Shown here in pieces: positions 56,380 through 64,000 of a DNA stretch of 64,000 nt (the stretch's first letter is position 1; every line of letters starts with the position of its first letter). Made by a program: the position numbers and the translations under genes. The notes below the pieces were generated by a model. That model ran no database searches. It was not told the origin of the DNA and saw only the letters and a program-made list of their open reading frames with translations. This DNA comes from Shewanella sp. Isolate13 (GTDB taxonomy: Bacteria; Pseudomonadota; Gammaproteobacteria; Enterobacterales; Shewanellaceae). The DNA lies in contig NZ_JAKEVD010000001.1 in the NCBI RefSeq assembly GCF_022398325.1, positions 124,001 to 188,000 on the forward strand, given 5' to 3'.

Positions 56380-58665
56380 ATGAATAACCACAATGAATTG
56401 ACCCAGGTTTACCTAGATGCAAATGCAACCACTCCCGTGTTACCTGAAGCCGCTGCCGCCGCACTATCGGCCATGGAAACCCTATTTGGTAATCCAAGCA
56501 GCAGTCATATCACCGGCCTGAAAGCGAAAGATTTAATGGAACAAACTCGCCAACGGGCACACAGCTTGCTTGGCGTCGGTGAGGGAAAACTCATTTTTAC
56601 CAGTGGTGCAACCGAAGGGATCCAGACCGCAATCCTTTCGGCGTTACTCGCAGCGAAGAAACGGCTCCAACCGGGGCAAACTTATAAGGCTCTCTATGGC
56701 GCAACAGAGCATAAAGCCGTACCAGAATCTCTTAAACATTGGTTAACGGTGTTAGATATTCCGGCTGAGATCATGGCAATCCCGGTCGATCAATTTGGTC
56801 TTTTAGATAATGATTTTATTGCGCAACACGCACCCAACGCATTGATGATCTGCACCATGGCGGTGAATAATGAAACGGGCGTATTTCAAGATCTTCAACA
56901 GTTAGAGCAGAGTATTCGCCATGCAAACCCCAATATTTTCTGGATGGTCGACTGTGTGCAAGCTCTGGGGAAAACCGCGCTAAATCTACAACAAACAACG
57001 ATCGATTATGCCCCCTTCAGTGGTCACAAACTCTACGCCCCAAAGGGGATCGGTTTTGTTTATATTCGTGATGGTGCGCCCTTCACGCCCTTTATTGCTG
57101 GAGGCGGACAAGAAAGCGGTCTTCGCTCAGGTACCGAAAATCTACCAGGAATGGCGGCGCTCAATGTCATTTTTAAGATGCTACTTTGCCCCCAAGGCTC
57201 TGCCTTTAGCGACAGCCAAACGTTACAGGCTTATCGCCAGCAAATTGCCAACACCCTAACTGAGTGCTTCCCTCGTATCGTATTTAATAACAGCTTTGAA
57301 CACAGTGTACCAACTACGATTAACTTTGCCGTGCCGAGTTTTAGCAGCAAAGAGATCATGGATCTGTTCGATGCCGCTAATATTCGCGTAAGCTCGGGCT
57401 CAGCCTGCAGCTCTAAAGTCACCCGCAGTTTTGTGCTCGACGCCATGGGCTTACCAACTTGGCAGAGCGAATCGGCGATTAGAATGTCATTTGGGCCCGC
57501 TATAACCCAGGCCGATGTTGACCTTGCTTGTGAGCGGATTAAAACCGCATCACAAGCACTAACTCAAAGCTGCATGCTGTTGGATCACGCTCGCGCTCTC
57601 GATGACAAAACGCCGCTAGATGGCTTGTTGCAACTTAGCGCAGGCGCGAGCTGCACTTGGGTCTATGTCGATAACAACAGCAAGCAAGCCTTGATTATCG
57701 ATCCGCTACCAGAGTTACAACATAGACTCGATACACTACTTCAATGCCAGCAACTCGAAGTAAAAGCGATTATCGATACTCACGGACACGCAGACCATGT
57801 CTCGGGGCGTGAAGTATTAGCTAACCGCTACTTAGTCGAGCAAGATAGTGATATTTTGGGCTGGCCCTATCAAACTCAAACTGTTGAGCATTTAGGCGTT
57901 CAATATGAATCGATTGAGATTGGCTCACTGCAATTAGTCAAGGTGCCGACTCCGGGCCATACAGCTGACAGCATTAGTCTGCTCCTGTGTGAAAAGCCAT
58001 TAGAAAATAAGACATTGTCACAAAGAACTAAATTTGCCTTCTGTGGTGACACCATATTGATGGGCAGCCTGGGACGTACTAATTTCGACTCAAGCTCAAG
58101 CGAGGCACTATTTGATAGCCTTAAGTTACTAAGCCGCATCATCAGCGCTGATACACTTATCTGTGCCAGCCATGATTACAACCATGAATTCACCACCAAC
58201 CTGCAGGCAGAAATGACCCGTAATGCTTTATTGAATGCCGTCGTTAACGAACAGGTATCATTAGCAGACTTCATTGCTCGCAAGACGCAACTCGACAGTC
58301 ACCTTAATGATGAAGTCGGCACCGAGATCATGTGTGGTGCCTATGTAGCGAGCTGCGATAAGTCAGCAATCAACGAATATGATGCAGAGGGCTTGGCCGC
58401 CGCGATAAACAGCCAAGATGAGGTGCAGCTAATCGACATTCGTGAGCCTCATGAATATGCCTTAAATCACTCTCTAAACTCGAGTCAGAATGTGCCTTTA
58501 ACTCGCCTAGTGCAGTTTATCCATGAGCAGCAATACCAGAAAGATAAGCCTTGGGTACTGGTTTGCCGCAGTGGTAGTCGCTCTATGGTCGCCGCCCAAG
58601 CCATGCACCGATTAGGCTTTTCACAAATTTCTCATCTAAAAGGTGGCTATGCGTTAAGCCATTAA
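56380..58665 (+). CDS. Cysteine desulfurase / persulfide dioxygenase-like / rhodanese fusion protein
   Basis: The 761-residue protein joins three sulfur-handling domains. Residues about 8-390 are a NifS/IscS-type class V aminotransferase, with PLP Lys217 in GHKLYAPKG and persulfide-forming Cys343 in SSGSACSS. Residues about 405-640 are an ETHE1-like metallo-beta-lactamase domain, with THGHADH (metal ligands His468, His470, Asp472, His473), the GHTADS and CGDTILMGSLGRTNF motifs (metal ligand Asp557), and ASHDYN. Residues about 665-761 are a rhodanese with active Cys729 in VCRSGSRS. All key residues are intact. It could take sulfur from cysteine as a persulfide and oxidise or transfer it. It is transcribed alone. 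Confidence 0.92.
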   Translation: MNNHNELTQVYLDANATTPVLPEAAAAALSAMETLFGNPSSSHITGLKAKDLMEQTRQRAHSLLGVGEGKLIFTSGATEGIQTAILSALLAAKKRLQPGQTYKALYGATEHKAVPESLKHWLTVLDIPAEIMAIPVDQFGLLDNDFIAQHAPNALMICTMAVNNETGVFQDLQQLEQSIRHANPNIFWMVDCVQALGKTALNLQQTTIDYAPFSGHKLYAPKGIGFVYIRDGAPFTPFIAGGGQESGLRSGTENLPGMAALNVIFKMLLCPQGSAFSDSQTLQAYRQQIANTLTECFPRIVFNNSFEHSVPTTINFAVPSFSSKEIMDLFDAANIRVSSGSACSSKVTRSFVLDAMGLPTWQSESAIRMSFGPAITQADVDLACERIKTASQALTQSCMLLDHARALDDKTPLDGLLQLSAGASCTWVYVDNNSKQALIIDPLPELQHRLDTLLQCQQLEVKAIIDTHGHADHVSGREVLANRYLVEQDSDILGWPYQTQTVEHLGVQYESIEIGSLQLVKVPTPGHTADSISLLLCEKPLENKTLSQRTKFAFCGDTILMGSLGRTNFDSSSSEALFDSLKLLSRIISADTLICASHDYNHEFTTNLQAEMTRNALLNAVVNEQVSLADFIARKTQLDSHLNDEVGTEIMCGAYVASCDKSAINEYDAEGLAAAINSQDEVQLIDIREPHEYALNHSLNSSQNVPLTRLVQFIHEQQYQKDKPWVLVCRSGSRSMVAAQAMHRLGFSQISHLKGGYALSH

Positions 58666-58693
58666 TGGGCCCCACTCTTCTGCACACAAACCC

Positions 58694-58735
58694 AAGCCGC
58701 CGATGAACCACTATTGGCGGCTTGCTTCTTTAAAC
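58694..58735 (+). terminator. Terminator of the fusion gene
   Basis: AAGCCGCC pairs with GGCGGCTT around a 14-nt loop and is followed by GCTTCTTT. The T-run is interrupted. Confidence 0.65.
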
Positions 58736-58750
58736 TCTACTTTGCTGCCA

Positions 58751-59623
58751 TTACTTTGCCGCAAGCATCCGCGCACACTGCTCAGGTTTAACCTTAGCTT
58801 TTTTCTTTTTTGGCTTACTAGCAGGCTTGTTAGCTTTAACTTGTGCCAACTGAGTTTGAGTCAACTGTCGCTTCCACCAGCCAAGTTCATTACAACCATT
58901 ACCGGCAGGAATCTTCGCCTGTTCACGGCAAAACTCACTCCCTTCAGGGCAGCGTAGCCTCACATGCATATGGTAAGTGTGTCCCCACCAAGGGCGTACC
59001 TTTTTAAGCCAGCCATCATTGTCTAACTCTAAATCACACAAGTGCTGCTTAATCACAGGGCTAACAAAAATGCGGGCTACTCGGCTATCTTCTGCTGCGA
59101 GTTTGACCATTTGCGTCTGTAACGTCGACCATAATTGAGTGTCGAGTGTAAATTGCTTCTTATCAACGGGATCTATCGCTAAAGGTTGTGCTAGCTCTGC
59201 AGTGGTTAACGGCTTACTCGCCCGCTGAAACCAAACATCCACATCCAGCCCAGTCTGATGACTGCTATGGCCTTGGGTAAAGTTGCCTCCCCTTGGCATC
59301 GACATATCGGCAATCAAAATGTCGTCAGCGCCAAGGCGATTTAGGCTCGAGGAATATTGCTCGATGAACTCGATAAGCTCTGGGTGGCCATAGTATCGCT
59401 GCCGCTGAGGACGGATAACCTGATAGCCGTTACCGTTTAACGGTAGGGCCTCAGCCCCTTTTAGGCAGCCATTAGCATAACTGCCGATAGCGCTGGCTTG
59501 ACTGGCATAGGGAGTATCGGCTGCCTCCCATAGATTAGCTATCGCTGCCGAGGAGGCCAGTAAGTTTAAACCCAAAAATACCAGCGTCCGCCGTAAGCTC
59601 ATCCACAACTTACTCGCCAACAT
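58751..59623 (-). CDS. mepA: Penicillin-insensitive murein endopeptidase
   Basis: MepA is a periplasmic LAS-family zinc endopeptidase that cleaves D-Ala-mesoDAP cross-links of peptidoglycan. The 290-residue product has a signal segment (TLVFLGLNLLASSAAIAN). Zinc-ligand motifs read SSHQTGLDVDVWF and GHTYHMHVRLRC. A Lys-rich C-terminal tail (PKKKKAKVKP) follows. Cysteines typical of MepA are present. ATG 59623 has GAGGTG 5 nt upstream; an upstream GTG is less likely. Confidence 0.93.
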   Translation of the reverse strand: MLASKLWMSLRRTLVFLGLNLLASSAAIANLWEAADTPYASQASAIGSYANGCLKGAEALPLNGNGYQVIRPQRQRYYGHPELIEFIEQYSSSLNRLGADDILIADMSMPRGGNFTQGHSSHQTGLDVDVWFQRASKPLTTAELAQPLAIDPVDKKQFTLDTQLWSTLQTQMVKLAAEDSRVARIFVSPVIKQHLCDLELDNDGWLKKVRPWWGHTYHMHVRLRCPEGSEFCREQAKIPAGNGCNELGWWKRQLTQTQLAQVKANKPASKPKKKKAKVKPEQCARMLAAK

Positions 59624-60030
59624 AATCACCTCAAAATTCGCTTTTAAGATTATCCATAAAGATAGCTGAGATTTACGATGATGAGAAACCGAGTCGCTGG
59701 GGTTAGTCGAGAAGTTACAGGGAGAAAAAAAGGGGGAAGTTAAAGCAAAATGGATGCATTAAAAATGCGGAGCGCTCCTGCTCCGCGTACTAAATAAGCT
59801 AGCCATGCTAGGTAGGTTGTTCATTAAGATGGTTAGGCATAACCGCAAACTGGATTTCAGCTCGCGCCTTAATAAACAGAGTACCGCTTAACGACTCGCG
59901 AACCATATCGAAAAAACAAGATGCTGCGGTGATGGCAGACTAATGCGTCACCGCCATTATCAAGCTCTCTTTACCTTCCTTGGTAAAGAAAAATAAACCA
60001 CGGCTCAAGGGAGACGTGAACAGAAAAGCA
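59624..60030. other. Gene-free gap (407 bp) between mepA and the RND efflux operon
   Basis: I see no gene. Two hairpins stand out: a perfect 7-bp stem at 59767-59786 (GCGGAGC with GCTCCGC) and an 8-bp stem at 59968-59989 (TCTTTACC with GGTAAAGA). Neither has a T-run in the right place for an intrinsic terminator, though the second is close to the end of the efflux operon on the minus strand. Confidence 0.5.
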
Positions 60031-63000
60031 TTACTTACGACCTTGGTAGATCCAACGGTAAAGCGTTGGCAACACCAGCAAGGTAAGCGCAGTCGAACTA
60101 AACAGACCGCCGATGATCACCACGGCCAGTGGCTGCTGGATCTCACTACCGACTCCCGAAGAGAGTAGAATTGGGATCAAGCCTAGGGCCGATGTCAACG
60201 CCGTCATCAGTACCGGACGCAGACGCCCAACCGTACCCTCGTAAACCGCATCATAGAGAGACTCATCACTCTCCTCTTTTACGCTGGCTCGGCGCTGGTT
60301 TATCGAGTCGACCAACACCACCCCGTTTAATACCGCCACACCAAATAGGGTGATAAAGCCGATCGAGCTTGGTACCGAAAGATAAGTGCCACTGGCAAAC
60401 AGGGCTACCACGCCACCAATCAACGCCAGAGGCACGTTAGCCATGATCAGGCCCACCTGCTTCACCGAACCAAATGAGAAGTACAGTAGCAAAGCAATCA
60501 AGGCGATAGAGATTGGCACCACGAGCATCAGCTTTTGCTGAGCACGCTGCTGGTTCTCATACTGACCACCCACCACTACGGTATAACCCGGCGGTAGCTC
60601 GGCTTGAGGCACAATCGCGTAAATGTCGTTTACCACTGAGCCCATGTCACGATCTGACACGTTAGCCTGTACCACCACGCGGCGCTGAACGTCGTCGCGA
60701 CGAATGTTTGGCGGCGCCATCTCAATGACCACATCGGCCACTTCACCAAGGCGCACGGTTGCACCGCTCACACCGGTAAGTAGTAGATCTTCTAGGATAT
60801 CTGGCGAGCTACGATACTGCTCAGCTAGACGAACATAGATGTCGTAACGGGCGTTACCGTCAATCACCTGACCGGCACTGCCGCCACCAATACCCTGGCT
60901 AACCAGCGCCATGATCTCATCAACGCTAATACCATAACGTGCTAGTTGATCGCGCTTAGGGCGAACCACTAACTGAGCCTCACCACTCACCTGCTCAAGC
61001 GATACATCCACCGCACCAGGGATCTGTGACACTAACTCGGTTAGCACTTGGCCACGCTCTGACAATACATCGAGATCTGGACCAAAGATCTTAATCGCTA
61101 ACTGCGCCTTAACCCCAGAGAGCAACTCATCGACTCGAGTCGCGATTGGCTGAGAGAAGGTAAACAGCAGGCCTGGATAGATGTTAAGTTTCTCTTCCAT
61201 CTTACGCTGCAGTTCGAAACGATTGCTCGCACTAACCCACTCATCAACTGGCTTAAGGCCGATGTAGATCTCGATGTTGTTCACCGGTTCTGGATCGCCA
61301 CCTAGCTCGGCGGCGCCGATACGGCTAAGGGCATAATCCACTTCAGGGAATTCAAGCAGCAAGGCTTCCAGCTTTGGCGCCACATCTAAAGAGGTCGAAA
61401 GACTTGCCGTTGGCGCGAGAGTCACACGTAAGTTAATGGTGCCCTCCTCTAGCTCAGGCACGAACTCGGTACCGAGCCTTGGCAGCAACATCATGCTCAT
61501 TGCGAACATCACCACCGCGGTTATCACTACCACTTTAGGGTGGGCCATGGTAGAACTTAGCAGCTTACGGTAAACCGACTCAATCGGCTTAAGCACGGCA
61601 CTCTCTCGCAGCACCACACCACGCCTGAATAGGTACACAGCAAGCGCTGGCACGGCAATCAAGGCCACTAACAAGGCCGAAATCATCGCTAGGATAATAC
61701 TCACCGCCATCGGCTGGAATAACTTACCTTCAACGCCTTCTAGGGCAAACAGCGGCGCAAATACCACTATGATGATCGCGGTCGCGAAGAAGATTGGACT
61801 ACACACCTCTTTCGCCGCCAGCATGACTCGCATGGCGATACCAGCACTGGACTCATCATGAGCCGTGGTTTGAGTACCATCTTCATCGGCGTGGTATGGG
61901 TCGGCTTCATTCGATGCACGCTTCTTAGCATTGGCAAGATGACGTCTATCGGGCTGAGTCAGGTGTTTGAAGATGTTCTCCACCATCACCACCGAGCCAT
62001 CGACCAGCATACCGATTGCTACAGCTAAGCCACCTAACGACATCAAGTTAGCCGACATGCCAAAGTAAGACATCACCAACAGCGCAAGACCGATAGAGAC
62101 TGGAATCGACAGCAGCACCAACATGGTCGCGCGGATGTTAACGAGAAACAGCGCTAAGATCACCACGATGAACACGAATGCCATCAACAGGGCATCACGC
62201 ACCGTCGTCACCGCTTGGTTCACAAGATCTGATTGGTCATAGAAGACTTCAAACGACACACCATCGGGTAGCGCCTGCTCAATCATCGCCGTACGAGCAC
62301 TGATATCATCGATGGTCTCTTTGGTGTTGGCGCCCATACGCTTAAGCACCACACCGGCAACCACTTCACCTAAATCTTGAGCGTTACCCGCTTCATCACG
62401 GCGAGTCATGGTCACGGCACCGACGCGAATTTCGCTGCCGTAATCGACCTTAGCAATATCGCCCACACGCACTGGTGTACCAGCAACTTCGGTCAGCGGA
62501 ATTTGCGCAATCGCCTTAAGGCCCGCATCCCCAGCCGGCAGTAAGCCATAGCCACGTACCACTAACTGCTCTTGACCTTGATCCATAAACCAACCACCGG
62601 CGTTGCGGTTGTTGCTCTCTAAGGCGGCAGTCACCTGCGCCATAGATAGACCGTAGCTCAATAGTTTATTGGGCTCGATTTGCACCTGATACTGACGCAC
62701 TTCACCACCGAAAGATAACACCTCGGTCACGCCACCCACAGGCATCATGATAAGCTTGACCATGTAATCGTTGATGCTACGCAGCTCAGCCGCATTGACT
62801 CCCGACTCAGGTGTGGCACGCAAGATATATTGATAGATCTGCCCTAGACCCGAGGTATTCGGACCAATTTCAGGCACACCGACCCCGTCAGGGATCATCT
62901 CACGCGCAGCCTGTAACTGCTCAAACACCTGCTGACGCGCGAAATAGATATCTGTGCCTTCCGCAAACACCACGGTTACGATCGACAAACCGGTACGAGA

Positions 63001-63255
63001 AAGTGAGCGCACCTCTGTCACCGCAGGTAAGGCGTACATCGCCGACTCAACCGGGTAGCTGATCAGTTTCTCTACTTCTTCTGCCGCTAAGCCTTCGGCG
63101 GCGGTATTTACAGTTACCTGAACGTTGGTCACATCAGGAAAGGCATCTAAATTTAGTTTTGGTAGCATGGCTACGCTGGCAATAATCAAGCCGACCAGCG
63201 CAAGCACCACCAAAAGACGGTTGCGAACGGCAACGTCTATGAGTTTCTGTAACAT
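60031..63255 (-). CDS. Heavy-metal efflux RND permease (CzcA/CusA family)
   Basis: This 1074-residue inner-membrane proton-driven pump of the HME-RND family exports metal ions. The first helix and porter segment (NLDAFPDVTNVQVTVNTAAEG), two large periplasmic loops and 12 helices are present. The TM4 motif reads AIGMLVDGSVVMVEN. The usual sequence clues for Zn/Co/Cd versus Cu/Ag do not settle the metal. A cytoplasmic insertion after TM4 (about residues 430-470) is rich in His, Asp and Glu. The adaptor gene lies 12 bp upstream in the same direction. The outer-membrane component would lie beyond the right edge. Confidence 0.93.
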   Translation of the reverse strand: MLQKLIDVAVRNRLLVVLALVGLIIASVAMLPKLNLDAFPDVTNVQVTVNTAAEGLAAEEVEKLISYPVESAMYALPAVTEVRSLSRTGLSIVTVVFAEGTDIYFARQQVFEQLQAAREMIPDGVGVPEIGPNTSGLGQIYQYILRATPESGVNAAELRSINDYMVKLIMMPVGGVTEVLSFGGEVRQYQVQIEPNKLLSYGLSMAQVTAALESNNRNAGGWFMDQGQEQLVVRGYGLLPAGDAGLKAIAQIPLTEVAGTPVRVGDIAKVDYGSEIRVGAVTMTRRDEAGNAQDLGEVVAGVVLKRMGANTKETIDDISARTAMIEQALPDGVSFEVFYDQSDLVNQAVTTVRDALLMAFVFIVVILALFLVNIRATMLVLLSIPVSIGLALLVMSYFGMSANLMSLGGLAVAIGMLVDGSVVMVENIFKHLTQPDRRHLANAKKRASNEADPYHADEDGTQTTAHDESSAGIAMRVMLAAKEVCSPIFFATAIIIVVFAPLFALEGVEGKLFQPMAVSIILAMISALLVALIAVPALAVYLFRRGVVLRESAVLKPIESVYRKLLSSTMAHPKVVVITAVVMFAMSMMLLPRLGTEFVPELEEGTINLRVTLAPTASLSTSLDVAPKLEALLLEFPEVDYALSRIGAAELGGDPEPVNNIEIYIGLKPVDEWVSASNRFELQRKMEEKLNIYPGLLFTFSQPIATRVDELLSGVKAQLAIKIFGPDLDVLSERGQVLTELVSQIPGAVDVSLEQVSGEAQLVVRPKRDQLARYGISVDEIMALVSQGIGGGSAGQVIDGNARYDIYVRLAEQYRSSPDILEDLLLTGVSGATVRLGEVADVVIEMAPPNIRRDDVQRRVVVQANVSDRDMGSVVNDIYAIVPQAELPPGYTVVVGGQYENQQRAQQKLMLVVPISIALIALLLYFSFGSVKQVGLIMANVPLALIGGVVALFASGTYLSVPSSIGFITLFGVAVLNGVVLVDSINQRRASVKEESDESLYDAVYEGTVGRLRPVLMTALTSALGLIPILLSSGVGSEIQQPLAVVIIGGLFSSTALTLLVLPTLYRWIYQGRK

Positions 63256-63267
63256 TGCAGCAGCCTC

Positions 63268-64000
63268 TTAGTGATTGTGGATATCGAAACCAGATTTAGC
63301 CTGTTCAGAGGCAAGGAAAAACGCCCCCGAAATAACGACCTTGGTATCTTTCGCCAAGCCACGAACTAGGTTCATGCCACGCTGACGTTCAACCACTTCA
63401 ACCTCTAGTGCTTCAAAACCCTCAGCGCCTTCGATAAACACCTGCCAGTGACCATCGCTGCTACGAGTCAATGCCGAATCCGGTAAGATCACCCCGCCTT
63501 TCGATGCATCCGGTAGGTACAACTCCGCAAATTGGCCAGCGTGTAGCACATGACCTGCGTTTTCAAACGCCACCAAGATCTGCTCGGTACGGGTCACGCT
63601 GTCGAGCTCATGTGAACGACCAATAATGGTGCCTTCCATGCTCTTGTCGCCCACCTTAACCACGGTTTTGCTACCAATGCTCACCTTCTCGGCTTGAGCC
63701 GGTGTCAACTCGGCTTCAACCCATAGGTGTGACTCATCGGTTAGCTGCATCAACGCCGTACCCGCAGGCACGATTTGACCTAATAGCGCGATATCTTGCT
63801 GAACACGACCACTAATCGGTGCGATTAGCTGATAGCTCCCGATAGTTTCCGGCGCATTAGCCAGTGCCTTGATCTGCGCAGGCGTCATCTTCATCGCCTC
63901 AAGCGTTGCACGCTTAAGCTCGGCATCCACTTGCGCCTGTAAACGACGGCTAGCACTCACCGCGCTGGCACTCATACGTTTTACTCGGCTCCACTCTGCC
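63268..64000 (-). CDS. RND efflux periplasmic adaptor (CzcB-like), partial
   Basis: The frame is open to the right window edge, so the N-terminus is missing. An internal ATG at 63975 is not the true start, because the preceding codons (AEWSRVKR) continue the helical hairpin. The visible part has the lipoyl half (LIAPISGRVQQDIALLGQIV), the beta-barrel (LWVEAELTPAQAEKVSIGS) and the membrane-proximal domain. The C-terminus ends in FDIHNH, with two histidines that could bind metal. It precedes the pump gene by 12 bp. Confidence 0.9.
   Translation of the reverse strand, partial: AEWSRVKRMSASAVSASRRLQAQVDAELKRATLEAMKMTPAQIKALANAPETIGSYQLIAPISGRVQQDIALLGQIVPAGTALMQLTDESHLWVEAELTPAQAEKVSIGSKTVVKVGDKSMEGTIIGRSHELDSVTRTEQILVAFENAGHVLHAGQFAELYLPDASKGGVILPDSALTRSSDGHWQVFIEGAEGFEALEVEVVERQRGMNLVRGLAKDTKVVISGAFFLASEQAKSGFDIHNH

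Noticed and set aside
63973..63975. ATG as the real start of the adaptor gene
   Set aside because: The frame continues upstream to the window edge with coherent helix sequence, so the gene is cut by the edge.

Overview
The window is a typical stretch of a marine Shewanella-type gammaproteobacterial chromosome. The evidence is the gene content and protein sequences: a MetJ-controlled metF/metBL cluster, UvrA, SSB and DEAD-box helicase of enterobacterial type, a cluster of periplasmic c-type cytochrome, DUF3373 outer-membrane protein and octaheme cytochrome resembling the otr locus of Shewanella oneidensis, and a very large VCBS-repeat type I secretion substrate. There are no rRNA or tRNA genes, no CRISPR array, and no insertion sequence that I can recognise. 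Species assignment is not possible from sequence alone.

Layout. 1-2.4 kb: galactose utilisation (galK-galM). 2.4-4.1 kb: a small acidic hypothetical protein and a lone periplasmic solute-binding protein. 4.2-10.8 kb: ssb and a YajR-like MFS transporter on the minus strand, then uvrA, a small membrane-anchored protein and an M28 lipoprotein peptidase on the plus strand, with a candidate LexA box before uvrA. 11-15 kb: DEAD-box RNA helicase, an EamA transporter, a CWC-type cysteine-rich protein and an RcsF-like lipoprotein. 15-20.4 kb: the methionine regulon (metF, metB-metL, metJ) with visible tandem Met boxes at both control regions. 20.4-24.4 kb: TSUP permease, TraF_2-type outer-membrane protein, LysR regulator and a divergent SDR. 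24.5-28.5 kb: respiratory cluster with candidate CRP and FNR/EtrA sites upstream.

28.7-44.0 kb is the main accessory region. Two adjacent ABC subunits, a HlyD-type adaptor and a 3393-residue secreted protein are packed with overlaps or tiny gaps and form one apparent operon. Both ABC subunits have damaged ATPase motifs. The giant protein has a perfect (ACTGGC)16 tract, nine nearly identical 318-bp repeats, and no visible RTX nonapeptides. No TolC or LapD/LapG genes lie beside it.

44.2-64 kb: a MOT1-type molybdate/sulfate permease behind a strong sigma-54-like promoter, a GAF-GGDEF protein, a RegB/RegA-like redox two-component pair, an RmlD-like reductase, a PhoD-like phosphatase, an RluA-type pseudouridine synthase, a LON-domain protein, a patatin-like protein, YhcH-family and tyrosine-phosphatase-like proteins, a triple fusion of cysteine desulfurase, persulfide dioxygenase-like and rhodanese domains, MepA endopeptidase, and a heavy-metal RND efflux pair whose adaptor gene runs off the right edge.

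Most genes are housekeeping or environmental-response functions. The two places most worth further work are the secretion/giant-protein operon and the sulfur-metabolism fusion protein.
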